The position numbers and the translations under genes are program-made. Source: Candidatus Hydrogenedentota bacterium (GTDB taxonomy: Bacteria; Hydrogenedentota; Hydrogenedentia; Hydrogenedentales; SLHB01). From it: 64,000 nucleotides of DNA. The stretch spans positions 323,678-387,677 of the forward strand of contig JABWCD010000005.1 of NCBI GenBank assembly GCA_013359265.1, given 5' to 3'. Below are positions 41,196 to 50,247 of this stretch, piece after piece (the first letter of the stretch is position 1; every line of letters begins with the position of its first letter). A model generated the notes under the pieces. It saw only the letters and a program-made list of their open reading frames with translations, made no database searches and was not told where the DNA came from.

Positions 41196-42344
41196 TCACT
41201 CATGGGCCAATGGCATTCGGACCATCGCCGCCATGCCGGGCCGAAGTTTCCCGCCGTGCGAATCGAACGCCACCTTCACCCCAAACACCTGCTGCACGCG
41301 TTCCTCTTCGGTCTGAAGATTTCTCGGAGTGAACTCGCCTTCGGTCGCAATGAAGCTGATCTTGCCCTTGAAGGTTTCGCTGCCGTGCGCGTCGGTGGTA
41401 AACGTCACTTCCTCGCCGAGTCCCAGGTGTCCCAATGCCAGCGCGCTGACATATACCACGAGTTTCAGGTCTTCCGGGTCTGTCAACTGAAGCACCGGCC
41501 CGGGCTGCACAAGATCGCCCGGGTGGACATCAAACGACTGCACAACGGCCGCGCGCGGGGACTTCACAGTCATCTCGTTCAACAGCGTTTCCGCGCGAAG
41601 AATTTCGGCCTGGGCCGCGTCGCACGCCGCGCGTGCCGCGTCGATATCTTCCTTGCGGGTGCCATTCTTCAGCAGGTCGAACGCGGCGGCGGCGCGGTCG
41701 CGTTCGGCCTTCGCCATTTCGATCTGCTCGTTGCGCGTACCGTTAGCCAACAGGTCCAACTGCTCTTTCGCGGCTTTATGCTGGCTCTGCGCCGCCTCCA
41801 ATTGGTGGAATGCCTGGTCGTACGCCTGCTGCGAAACGGCACTGCCTTCCCGCAGTTTCTTTATGCGCGTGAAGTCGGACTGCGCCGTATCCAGTTGGGC
41901 TTTCGCTGCGCCCGCCATGGCGCGGGCCGCTTCGATCTCCTCGGAGCGCGCGCCATTCAGCGCCATCATGTACGCCGCTTCCGTGGCAGCCGCGGCGGCT
42001 TCCGCCTGTGCGAGTTCCTCGGGTCGCGCGCCGGTCTCCAGACGTTGCAGCGTGGCCTGCGCCTGCGCCAGCTTGGCCTTTGCGGCGGAAAGAGCCGCTT
42101 CCTGCTCACCACACTCGAGCTTTAACAGCACCTGACCGGCCGTTACCGAATCGCCTTCCTTTACTGCGATGTCCGCGACCCGGCCGCCTACGCGCGAGCC
42201 AACTCCAATTGTCGTGCCTTCTATCGTTCCAGTGACGCGCAGCGCCCCTCCGTGATCGCGCGAACAGCCCGCGGTCACGACAAAACTGGCAGACGCGACC
42301 GCAATCCAGAAGGTGGTGTTGACCGTCTCGAGTCGAATCCCCAA
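41196..42344 (-). CDS. Membrane-fusion protein of the efflux cassette (HlyD/YbhG-like), probable lipoprotein
   Basis: A 382-residue periplasmic adaptor with a lipoyl-like domain split by a long coiled-coil hairpin (about 70-250: KLAQAQATLQRLETG ... repeated ARSEEIEAA, NGTRNEQIEMA, NGTRKEDIDAA) and C-terminal beta-barrel. The signal ends at Cys27 in VVTAGC, so it is probably acylated. The TTG at 42344 is chosen because AGGAG lies 5 nt before it; the frame is open upstream to TTG 42380, with no such site. The three NG(A/T)R(S/N/K)E(E/Q/D)I segments are an internal repeat. Cassette order is adaptor, ATPase, permease. Confidence 0.89.
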   Translation of the reverse strand: MGIRLETVNTTFWIAVASASFVVTAGCSRDHGGALRVTGTIEGTTIGVGSRVGGRVADIAVKEGDSVTAGQVLLKLECGEQEAALSAAKAKLAQAQATLQRLETGARPEELAQAEAAAAATEAAYMMALNGARSEEIEAARAMAGAAKAQLDTAQSDFTRIKKLREGSAVSQQAYDQAFHQLEAAQSQHKAAKEQLDLLANGTRNEQIEMAKAERDRAAAAFDLLKNGTRKEDIDAARAACDAAQAEILRAETLLNEMTVKSPRAAVVQSFDVHPGDLVQPGPVLQLTDPEDLKLVVYVSALALGHLGLGEEVTFTTDAHGSETFKGKISFIATEGEFTPRNLQTEEERVQQVFGVKVAFDSHGGKLRPGMAAMVRMPLAHE

Positions 42345-42415
42345 TCGTGCTCCTGTCCAGCCCGCGGTAAACCGCGCCAACCACGGACTACGGTGAAGTT
42401 AGGCAATCAAAATGT

Positions 42416-42434
42416 GAGACGAAATATGCGTCTC
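42416..42434. other. Short inverted repeat in the divergent region
   Basis: gagacg (42416-42421) and cgtctc (42429-42434) flank seven bases in the gap between the divergent efflux cassette and the PLP lyase-like gene. It could be a regulator site; nothing else ties it to one. Confidence 0.4.
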
Positions 42435-42572
42435 GCAGACGTTGCACTTTGCCAACGCACTTCAGCCGGAAAAGTTGTCGTGCGGTCAGGCTTGAAGGTC
42501 TTCCACTCGCGCCGCATACTACCCGTCTTTGCCGCGAGGGAGTACGCGGCCTCATCCGAGGGGAACACCGTC

Positions 42573-44003
42573 ATGCAGATACCCGCAAAGGGCCTGCCCA
42601 AGTCTGAAATCCTACAGATGCTCGAGTCGTTCAAGCAAAACGATCTCGCGTGGCGCTCCGGGCGTGTACTGGCCTACACGTACGATCCCGGCGCCGAGGT
42701 TGACGACGTAGCCAAAGCCGCGTACCTCATGTACCTCACTGAGAATGCGCTCGATCCGACGAGTTTTCCGAGCGTCGTTAAGCTGGAATCCGATGTCGTC
42801 CGCATGGTCATCGACCTCTTGCGCGGCGACAAGAACGTAGTCGGTTCCTTTACATCAGGCGGCACCGAGAGCATTTTGCTTGCGGTGAAAGCCGCGCGCG
42901 ACTGGGCGCGGGTGCACAAGCCGCACATCAAGCAACCCGAATTCGTCGTGCCGCGCACCGCCCACGCCGCGTTTCACAAAGCTGCCGCGTACTTCGGCCT
43001 GACGATCAATGTGGCGCCCGTGAACGCGTCGTCTTACTTGGCCGACGTAGACGCCATGCGCGCGCGAATTACGGATAACACGATTCTCCTTGTCGGCTCC
43101 GCGCCAGGCTACGCGCATGGCGCGATCGACCCTATCGAAGACATCGCCGCGCTCGCACAGGAGAAAGGGCTGCTTTGTCACGTGGACGGTTGCGTCGGCG
43201 GAATCCACCTCAGCCTCATGCGCCGCATGGGCTATGCGCTTCCCGCGTTCGATTTTACTGTACCGGGCGTAACGTCCATATCTGCGGACATGCACAAGTA
43301 CGGGTACAGCCCCAAGGGCGCGAGCATCGTCATGTACCGCAACAAGGAGTTGCGCCGTCACCAACTTTTCGCGTGCGCGGCCTCGACCACATACGCCCTT
43401 ATCAACCCGACGATCCTCAGCACAAAGTCCGGCGGTCCGATGGCGGGCGCCTGGGCAGTGCTTCATTACCTCGGCGAGGAGGGGTATGCGCGTGTTGTCC
43501 GCGGAGTTATGGACACGACCGCACGCATGATCGACGGAATCAGTCAAATCGACGGGTTGCGCGTCCTCGGCAAGCCGGACATGTGCATGTTCTCGATCGC
43601 CTCCGGCGAGTTCAACATCTTCCAACTCGCGGACGAAATGAAACTGCGCGGCTGGTATCTGCAACCACAATTCTCAATCGAGGGCCTGCCGGCAAACCTG
43701 CATATTACCGTCACCCAGAACTCCGCCACGGTGGTTGACGAATTCCTCGCGGCGCTGAGGGACGCCGTTGCCGCCGTCAAGAAGGACCCAAACCCCATCG
43801 ATGCGAATGAGATTCGCACCAATATCGACGCGCTACTTGCGCAACCCGGCGAAGCCCCGCTGAAGGAACTTGCCGCAATGCTCGGCATTGACGGCACCAG
43901 ACTCCCGGAAAGGATGGCGCTGCTGAATACGGTGCTGGATGCCATCCCGGATGATCTTGCCGAGGAAGTGCTCACCGATTTTCTAAATGATCTGTACGCA
44001 TGA
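42573..44003 (+). CDS. PLP-dependent lyase/decarboxylase, sphingosine-1-phosphate-lyase-like
   Basis: A 476-residue fold-type I PLP enzyme. The sequence SISADMHKYGYSPKG (about 235-249; Lys242 forms the Schiff base) closely follows the S1P lyase block rather than bacterial glutamate decarboxylases. Other landmarks are GSFTSGGTESILLAVKAARD (91-110), His131 stacking on PLP, and HVDGCVGG (203-210) with Asp205. Members cleave phosphorylated sphingoid bases or decarboxylate amino acids; the fit to S1P lyase is by motif only. There is no transmembrane helix. ATG 42573 has GAGGGG 9 nt before it; the open frame to 42252 is not used, since it overlaps the divergent gene. An SDR lies 800 bp downstream. 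Confidence 0.85.
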   Translation: MQIPAKGLPKSEILQMLESFKQNDLAWRSGRVLAYTYDPGAEVDDVAKAAYLMYLTENALDPTSFPSVVKLESDVVRMVIDLLRGDKNVVGSFTSGGTESILLAVKAARDWARVHKPHIKQPEFVVPRTAHAAFHKAAAYFGLTINVAPVNASSYLADVDAMRARITDNTILLVGSAPGYAHGAIDPIEDIAALAQEKGLLCHVDGCVGGIHLSLMRRMGYALPAFDFTVPGVTSISADMHKYGYSPKGASIVMYRNKELRRHQLFACAASTTYALINPTILSTKSGGPMAGAWAVLHYLGEEGYARVVRGVMDTTARMIDGISQIDGLRVLGKPDMCMFSIASGEFNIFQLADEMKLRGWYLQPQFSIEGLPANLHITVTQNSATVVDEFLAALRDAVAAVKKDPNPIDANEIRTNIDALLAQPGEAPLKELAAMLGIDGTRLPERMALLNTVLDAIPDDLAEEVLTDFLNDLYA

Positions 44004-44090
44004 TCCGAACCGCCGTTCCGGTCGATACCAACCGATTACCGTGATACACTTACGCCGATCAAAGTGGACGAAATGCCGGATGCTATCACG

Positions 44091-44786
44091 ATGAAACGTA
44101 TCTGGACTCAATTTGTCTTGGCGTTGCCGATCCTGGCGGCGAGCGGCGCCGAGTCTCCTCCATTGCCCGATGCCGACGCATTCGCGCAATGCGTGCTGAC
44201 GGTCTCGGCTTCCTATCCAACGGACGGAACAAACGCCTATTATTGGCCGAAGCAGGGCGAGTGGAAGGGCGTGACGCGTGACGTGTTCTATAACGGCGAA
44301 CTCGTCGCGAAGGGCGACGAACAAGGCCGGTGCCATTGCAGCGGCATTACCTGGGAAGTGTTCATGCGCGCCATTGAGGAATACAACCGCACGCACAACC
44401 CGAAGGCGCTCCACACGTGGACCGTTGAAGACATCAAGCAGTTCCAATTCCTCTGGTTCGGCAGCGACGGGAACAAACGCTGCATCCACAATGCGGTCCT
44501 GACGTACGGGATCGGCACGGAAATTAAGGAACCCGCCGATGCGCGCCCGGGCGATTTCGTGCAGTTCTGGCGCGGCAACGGTTCCGGACACTCCTGCATC
44601 TTTCAGGAATGGGTGCGTGATGACGCGGGGAATATCACACACCTGAAATACTGGTCCGCGCAAAAGAAGACGAACGGCATTTCGTTCAATATGGAAACGG
44701 TCGGCGACCCGAAGGGTATCATCTTGGACCAGGTTTACATCGTCCGCATTGGAAAACCGTCGTCCGCCGAATCGTCGAAGAACTAA
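44091..44786 (+). CDS. Secreted Cys/His hydrolase-like protein (NlpC/P60 or CHAP-like)
   Basis: A 231-residue secreted protein with a signal peptide (MKRIWTQFVLALPILAASGA). A possible catalytic Cys83 in RCHCSGITWEVF and His167 in ARPGDFVQFWRGNGSGHSCIF match the order and spacing of the Cys-His pair in NlpC/P60 and related amidase domains; the PGDFVQFW segment is common to that fold. A third polar residue would follow in the next strand, but I cannot name it. ATG 44091 is used for the signal peptide; the earlier GTG 44064 adds nine polar residues. It may cut peptidoglycan peptides, or be a different thiol enzyme. Confidence 0.72.
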   Translation: MKRIWTQFVLALPILAASGAESPPLPDADAFAQCVLTVSASYPTDGTNAYYWPKQGEWKGVTRDVFYNGELVAKGDEQGRCHCSGITWEVFMRAIEEYNRTHNPKALHTWTVEDIKQFQFLWFGSDGNKRCIHNAVLTYGIGTEIKEPADARPGDFVQFWRGNGSGHSCIFQEWVRDDAGNITHLKYWSAQKKTNGISFNMETVGDPKGIILDQVYIVRIGKPSSAESSKN

Positions 44787-44814
44787 TCGGAATGCGAAAG
44801 AAGGAGGCACGCGC

Positions 44815-45642
44815 ATGGCGGCGCGATTCTCCGGAAAAGCGGTCTTCATCACCGGCGCATCCTCGGGCATTGGGGCCGCCCTCGCGAAGCGGTTTGCCGC
44901 GGAGGGCGCACGAGTGGCGCTTGCCGCGCGCAGAACGGGCCTGCTCCGCAAGGTACAACGTGAAATTGCAGCAGAGGGCGGAGATGCGATTGCGGTCACC
45001 TGCGACGTGACCAGCCCCGTATCGATCAAACGCGCGGTGGCCCGTGTTGTGAAAACGTACCGCCGCCTCGATGTCGTCGTGGCGAACGCAGGCATGCCCG
45101 TGAATGGTCGATTTACGACGCTGGACACCGCGGATTTTCGGCGCCAGTTCGACACCAACTTCTTCGGAGTGGTCGACACCATTTACGCGACGCTCCCACA
45201 TCTGCGCAAAACGCGGGGCCGGCTTGCGATTGTGACGAGTATCGCCGGCCGCCTGCCCCTTCCGGGAGGTAGCGCATACTGCGCGAGCAAGTTCGCCGCG
45301 TGTGGACTTGCCGAGTGCCTCTATCATGAGTTCTCGGAGTTTGGCGTGTCGGTAACAAACGTACTCCCCGGGTTCGTCAACACCGAAATCGGTTACGTGA
45401 AGCGAAACGGCTCGATCGACCGCGCCAAGCCCAACACGATTCCGGAATGGCTTGCAGCGGGAGCCGACCAGGCGGCGGCGGAAATGCTCGACGCGATTCA
45501 TGCGCGCAAGGCGGAAGTGGTCCTCACCGCGCACGGCAAGTTAATCGAAGCGGTCGGTCGCTACTTTCCGCGATTGACCCGCCTTGGCCAGCGTCTTGCC
45601 GCGAAGGAAGTAATGCACATCCTCGAGCGCGGCGCGCGATGA
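44815..45642 (+). CDS. Short-chain dehydrogenase/reductase
   Basis: A 275-residue Rossmann-fold oxidoreductase with TGASSGIG (13-20), NAGM (91-94) and the catalytic Ser142, Tyr155 and Lys159 (SAYCASKF). The ribosome site AAGGAGG lies 7 nt before ATG 44815. The basic C-terminal region (RYFPRLTRLGQRLAAKEVMHI) is seen in SDRs acting on lipid ketones such as 3-ketosphinganine or ketoacyl groups, but that is suggestive only. It follows the hydrolase-like gene by 28 bp, and overlaps the next gene by 4 bp. Confidence 0.92.
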   Translation: MAARFSGKAVFITGASSGIGAALAKRFAAEGARVALAARRTGLLRKVQREIAAEGGDAIAVTCDVTSPVSIKRAVARVVKTYRRLDVVVANAGMPVNGRFTTLDTADFRRQFDTNFFGVVDTIYATLPHLRKTRGRLAIVTSIAGRLPLPGGSAYCASKFAACGLAECLYHEFSEFGVSVTNVLPGFVNTEIGYVKRNGSIDRAKPNTIPEWLAAGADQAAAEMLDAIHARKAEVVLTAHGKLIEAVGRYFPRLTRLGQRLAAKEVMHILERGAR

Positions 45643-47039
45643 GACCGCCTGGCGATTGGATAAACGCGTCGCCGGGGAATCTACTCGATGCATCTTGGCC
45701 TACTGGTCTCCTCAACACTCAATATGCAAGGTCGGTGAAACTCCTCGTTCTTTGCGTCGTAATCGTCCATTGCGCCACGAGTTGTCCCGTGCGCGTGTCT
45801 CCCATACAGCGCGCGCTGTTGTATCTCGACGCCGCACAAACGAAACGCGACAGCATGACGCCGGGCGAAATCGATTACCGCGGGAATTGGCCGCAGATAT
45901 TTCACTTCAGAAACGTTCCCGGATACCGCATTAAGGACGTAAGCCCGTTTGTCGTCGTGTTCGCGCACCACGCGTTGGCGGGTATTTCCCCGGCAACCCA
46001 GGACGCACTCGGACTCGGCGCCGACGACATCAAGTTGGCGCACAAGATGCGCGTCCGCGCCGTCGATTGCTTGAACCGATTCAAAGCGGACGATGCGGCG
46101 TTCGACGCGGAAACGTTTGGGTTTTGGCCGTACGAAATGGACTCCGGTTCGAGCACACCGCTGCTCGAAGACCTGCTGTTCGATCTCCTGGAAGGGCCGG
46201 TCCTCGGCGGGACCCGCGCTCCGGTCAATTTGTCCTACTTCCCGACCGAAATGGCCGTCCCCACCGATGCGGACGTTACCGCGACGGTATACGCGGCCCT
46301 GTTGGACCACCGCACGCTTGATGGCGGAGAGGCTGTGACAGCAAATCTCGACGACTTGTTCGGCGGGAACCGGCATATCGATGCCGTGCCGCTTCGGTTC
46401 GATCCGGCCTGGTTGCCGGACGATTCCGGCGCATTTCTGACCTGGTTCATGGAGAACGCTTCGGCTACGCCGCAATACGGCAACGATATCGATTTGGTTG
46501 TGAACGCGAACGTTCTGTTCGCGCTGGCGCGGTTCGGTCTGGTCAAAACACCCGGCTTTTCCGAATCGGTGGCCGTGATCGACGACGCAGTGCGTAACGG
46601 ATTGCATCGCGTGCAATGGGACAACATCAGTCTCTACTATCCCGACAGCTACGTCTTTCATTACTGTGTATCGCGCGCGTACGCGGAAGGACCGATACCG
46701 GAACTGGACGCCGCCGTACAGCAGCTGGCGTCGGAAATAATCGACGAAGCCCGGACCTGCGCGGATGGAACTTCGTATTGGGACAAGGGCAGCCCTGAGT
46801 TGAACACAGCGTTCGCCGTGCTCTCGTTGATTCATTCTGGCGTAGATACGCCATTGATCGACGAAGGCATCGCTTTCCTGGAGCGCAGGCAAAACTCGAT
46901 TACCGGCGCATGGGGAGCAGCGCCTTTCTTCATCGCGCGCGCGGACAGCGGAATAGTCATCGAGTGGGAGTCCGCGCCGTTGACCACGGCCATCGCGCTC
47001 GAGGCATTGTGTAAAGCAAAACTGCGCGCGCGACGATAG
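45639..47039 (+). CDS. Secreted or membrane-linked alpha/alpha-toroid-like protein
   Basis: A 466-residue protein of unknown role when read from ATG 45639 (4-bp ATGA overlap with the SDR). A lipoprotein-like signal begins at the internal GTG 45735 (VKLLVLCVVIVHCATSC), so the mature start may be there and the first 32 residues absent. The rest is helical and acidic, with prenyltransferase/squalene-cyclase-like repeat segments near the C-terminus (YWDKGSPELNTAFAVLSLIHSGV ... GAWGAAPFF). No catalytic DxDD motif is found. It might bind or modify hydrophobic molecules, but the family is uncertain. Confidence 0.72.
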   Translation: MRPPGDWINASPGNLLDASWPTGLLNTQYARSVKLLVLCVVIVHCATSCPVRVSPIQRALLYLDAAQTKRDSMTPGEIDYRGNWPQIFHFRNVPGYRIKDVSPFVVVFAHHALAGISPATQDALGLGADDIKLAHKMRVRAVDCLNRFKADDAAFDAETFGFWPYEMDSGSSTPLLEDLLFDLLEGPVLGGTRAPVNLSYFPTEMAVPTDADVTATVYAALLDHRTLDGGEAVTANLDDLFGGNRHIDAVPLRFDPAWLPDDSGAFLTWFMENASATPQYGNDIDLVVNANVLFALARFGLVKTPGFSESVAVIDDAVRNGLHRVQWDNISLYYPDSYVFHYCVSRAYAEGPIPELDAAVQQLASEIIDEARTCADGTSYWDKGSPELNTAFAVLSLIHSGVDTPLIDEGIAFLERRQNSITGAWGAAPFFIARADSGIVIEWESAPLTTAIALEALCKAKLRARR

Positions 47040-47109
47040 CCCGGATTTCTCATCGCTCCACATCGTCGCAGTGGAGGCAAAATCCTTCGGGGCGGCAAAA
47101 AAATCCGGG
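47040..47109. other. 9-bp inverted repeat after the toroid-like gene
   Basis: cccggattt (47040-47048) is the reverse complement of aaatccggg (47101-47109), with 52 bp between. A run of A residues precedes the right arm. Either a weak terminator or regulatory hairpin. The rest of the 160-bp gap carries only a possible -10 (ctataaat near 47145) for the 992-residue gene. Confidence 0.45.
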
Positions 47110-47199
47110 ATAGCACCGAGGCAGAATCGCCGCATTCATTCGTGCTATAAATTCACTTCGGGGGAATTCGACAACCACACCCTTTAGATTGGCGACGAC

Positions 47200-50178
47200 A
47201 TGCATCACAATTCGATCCCTGTCCGTTTAGTGCTCTTCGCCACTGCCGCGCTCCTCTTGGCCGCGCGCGCGGAGGAGACTCAGCCGAGCGGCGCCGTTCC
47301 CGAAAACTTATACACGGCGCAAGCAGTGAGCTTTCCCGGGCCGTGGGCGTTTCAACTTGGCAAATCCGGAATCATCTACGTCGAGGATCAACAACTGGAT
47401 GACTTGACCGACCCGGACAAGCAGGTCGACCTCGGCATCACCGGCACGCCGAACGTAACCACCTTGCGTACCATCTGCGAAAACGCAAAAGCGGCAGGAC
47501 ATCGCACGCTGATCCTCGCGTTCGATCACTTCTTCAGTCAATACAAGAAGGACCGACCTGAAGGGGTGCGCCAATACGTGCCTGACGAGGACGCCTGCAT
47601 CGCGCGAATCGCGAAAATCAGCGCGTTCGCCAAAGAGTACGGCCTCAGACTCGAAATCAGCCTGCTCAGTCCGCTCGAAATCGGGCGCGGGTATCGCGCC
47701 GCCACCGGTGAATCGGGTTTATGGCTCCATTACCGCAAAGGCATTCGCGACGCAACAACCGGCGAATACAGCGTGCAACTTTGGCGCCACACGAAGTGGT
47801 CAAACAACAAAGGCACAATCAGCGTCGAAGATGCCGGGGTCCGCGTATTCGCGTTCAGCGAGCGCTCCATCGGCGGCACGCCATACCTCGTGGTCGATCA
47901 AGACGCCATCGTCGAAATCACGGACACCGCAAAGGTCGAGGTGTGGCCCGGCGCGGTCGTTCAGCAGGGCGACTTCAGCGCGGTTCGCGTGCGCATCCAC
48001 GGCGAGGGCAGGGCGGACATCGGGCGCCTGGACCGCATTCTCGTCGTGCAGCAGTACCGCACACCCGAAATGGACTACTTCAGTCCACAATCGTTTCCAT
48101 TCCTCAAGCAACTCATCGACAAGTACCTCGATGCCGGTGTCAAGTTGAACGCGCTGTATTCGGATGAAATGCACATCCAACAGGACTGGCACTACTTTTC
48201 CCACCACGACAACGGCGAATTCGCGATGCGCTACGTCACGCCAAACTTGTCGCGCGTGTACTCAGAAAGATTCGGCCCAGAGTTCGGCGATTTCGCCAAG
48301 TACATGGTCTACTTCACGCGCGGCCAGGAGGACACGTCGAGCACGCTGAGCGCGAAAGAAGGGCGCATGCATGTGTTCGGCGATTCCCCCGAAGCCGTGC
48401 GCCGAACGGCGCTGTTTCGTGCGCGGTATTATCGCCTCCTTCAGGACACCGTCGTGGACCTGTTCGCCGACGCCAAACGGTACACCGAACAACGTATCGG
48501 TTATCGCCTCGAAGCGCGCGCGCACGCTACATGGGCGCAAAGCCCGACCATCGACAAATGGAACACGGGCCGCCAAAACCAATTCCGTAGTTACTACGAA
48601 TACACGTCGAACTTCGTCTGGTCGAATACCGTACAGCAGGCGTCGTCCGCGTGCTACGACTACTTCAAGTGGGGCGATTTTCTCACCGGCAACGGGAACG
48701 ACCACGCGGAAGGCGGCTGGCTTGACCGAAATTACTACGGCCTGATGCTTGCCTGCTCGACAGGCGTTATCAACGACGTTCCGTACTCCTACGGCGCGCA
48801 TTGGGGCATGCCGCGCGAACTGGGCCTGCGCAGGCACGCGTTGGTCGATGTTTTCGGCGCGTCGGCGTCGCCGCCGTTCATGCTTGTAGAAGATGCGCAG
48901 CACCGGGATGTAGACGTGTTGATGCTGTACCCGGCCAATCTCGTCGCAGTCGACGAACGTTTCGGCAGTTGGATGACACAATACGCGTACGCAAATCTTA
49001 TTACCCCGGACAAACTTCTCGAACTCGGCCAACTCGACGGCAAAGACATTGTGGTGCGTGGGCGGCGCTACTCGACTCTTGTCACGCTCTTCGAACCATT
49101 TCCTTCCAATGATCTGCTCGCCTTAATGAATCGCTTCGTCGAGAGTGGGGGAAGACTCGTATGGTCGGGTCCGCCACCCGTGCTGACCGCGGAAGGCGGC
49201 GACGCCTTGGAGATCTGGAGGCAGTTGACTGGTGTCGAGTACGCGCCGGGTGTTGATGAAGGAATCATCGCGCCCGGCAAGGTCGTCGCATTCGAGGGCC
49301 CACTCGCGAATGCTGCGCCACAGACAATCCTCACGGACTTTCTTGTCGATCGTATCTATCCGGTTACCCCGCGCGAGGGCGTAACAAGCGCGGCGCGCGT
49401 CGGCTCGGACATCGTCGGTACGCACCGCGCCACCGCCGCCGGTGGCTCCGTCACGTTTCTGGGGTTTCGTCCGCGAGACGATCAATCCGCGAGTCTCGGT
49501 TACGAATCGCGCACGTGGTTCTCTGTGCTCGAGGCGCTCGGAGCCTATCCGGCCTCCGGCAAGTTCGCTGATATCAACGACAACACGGAACACGTTTCCC
49601 GCTCGACACCGTATCTCGCGTGCCGCTTTCCCAACGGAACGACCGCCGTCGCGCCCCATTTCAAAGATACGCTGGAAGACTGGCCGGGCGGATTCGCGCG
49701 CAACGAGGAGCAAGACCGCGCGTATCTTGAACGCGTGCCGCCGCCCTCCGACGCGATCGAGCTTGCCGAATTTCGCGTGAACGGCCGTACCGTCACATAC
49801 ACGGGTACGGGCGCCGTTGCGTTCCGAACGAACGACGCCGGTCACTTGATCGCGTTCGCTGGGAGCAATGCCGCCGCGATCGCCGTCGATGGGGTGACAA
49901 CTACGTTCGCGTCGCAGCCGATAGCGTCGATCTGTTGGGCGCCGGTACCCGCGGAGCGGCGTGTGCCCAACGGGGCGGTGCTTGTCGTTCAGGTGGTTGG
50001 CGCCGCGGACATTCGGATTCCCGCGCCGGAGTTAACGGGACCCGCCAAACTCTACGCACAAGGCACAACTCCGGGAAGTTTGGGCACGCTTGTCCCCTGC
50101 GCAATCGAAAACGGCGTACTATGTTTTACTGCAACGCCGGAGGTTTCGCACCGATGGCTTTACGCTGTGCCGAATTAG
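47200..50178 (+). CDS. Large secreted protein, glycoside-hydrolase-like (GH42/GATase-like architecture)
   Basis: A 992-residue secreted protein with signal peptide (MHHNSIPVRLVLFATAALLLAARA). The N-terminal part (about 50-480) looks like a beta/alpha barrel: long loops rich in Trp and Tyr, a LNALYSDEMHI segment with an acidic pair at the end of a strand, and AHWGMPRELG. A later region (NRFVESGGRLVWSGPPPVL) resembles the glutamine-amidotransferase-like trimerisation domain of GH42 beta-galactosidases. The C-terminal 200 residues are beta-rich. I cannot assign substrate or catalytic residues with confidence. It is 160 bp downstream of the toroid-like gene in the same direction. Confidence 0.78.
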   Translation: MHHNSIPVRLVLFATAALLLAARAEETQPSGAVPENLYTAQAVSFPGPWAFQLGKSGIIYVEDQQLDDLTDPDKQVDLGITGTPNVTTLRTICENAKAAGHRTLILAFDHFFSQYKKDRPEGVRQYVPDEDACIARIAKISAFAKEYGLRLEISLLSPLEIGRGYRAATGESGLWLHYRKGIRDATTGEYSVQLWRHTKWSNNKGTISVEDAGVRVFAFSERSIGGTPYLVVDQDAIVEITDTAKVEVWPGAVVQQGDFSAVRVRIHGEGRADIGRLDRILVVQQYRTPEMDYFSPQSFPFLKQLIDKYLDAGVKLNALYSDEMHIQQDWHYFSHHDNGEFAMRYVTPNLSRVYSERFGPEFGDFAKYMVYFTRGQEDTSSTLSAKEGRMHVFGDSPEAVRRTALFRARYYRLLQDTVVDLFADAKRYTEQRIGYRLEARAHATWAQSPTIDKWNTGRQNQFRSYYEYTSNFVWSNTVQQASSACYDYFKWGDFLTGNGNDHAEGGWLDRNYYGLMLACSTGVINDVPYSYGAHWGMPRELGLRRHALVDVFGASASPPFMLVEDAQHRDVDVLMLYPANLVAVDERFGSWMTQYAYANLITPDKLLELGQLDGKDIVVRGRRYSTLVTLFEPFPSNDLLALMNRFVESGGRLVWSGPPPVLTAEGGDALEIWRQLTGVEYAPGVDEGIIAPGKVVAFEGPLANAAPQTILTDFLVDRIYPVTPREGVTSAARVGSDIVGTHRATAAGGSVTFLGFRPRDDQSASLGYESRTWFSVLEALGAYPASGKFADINDNTEHVSRSTPYLACRFPNGTTAVAPHFKDTLEDWPGGFARNEEQDRAYLERVPPPSDAIELAEFRVNGRTVTYTGTGAVAFRTNDAGHLIAFAGSNAAAIAVDGVTTTFASQPIASICWAPVPAERRVPNGAVLVVQVVGAADIRIPAPELTGPAKLYAQGTTPGSLGTLVPCAIENGVLCFTATPEVSHRWLYAVPN

Positions 50179-50247
50179 TGCGCGCTACGGATCGGAACCG
50201 TCGTCGAAAACCCCGTGTTCAACCAGGGGAACGGGAATAATTGCGCC

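Noticed and set aside
43983-45182. Long minus-strand ORF (399 residues)
   Set aside because: It overlaps the thiol-hydrolase-like gene and the SDR, both with recognisable motifs and signals.
45681-47135. Long minus-strand ORF (484 residues)
   Set aside because: Shadow of the toroid-like gene, which is coupled to the SDR by ATGA.
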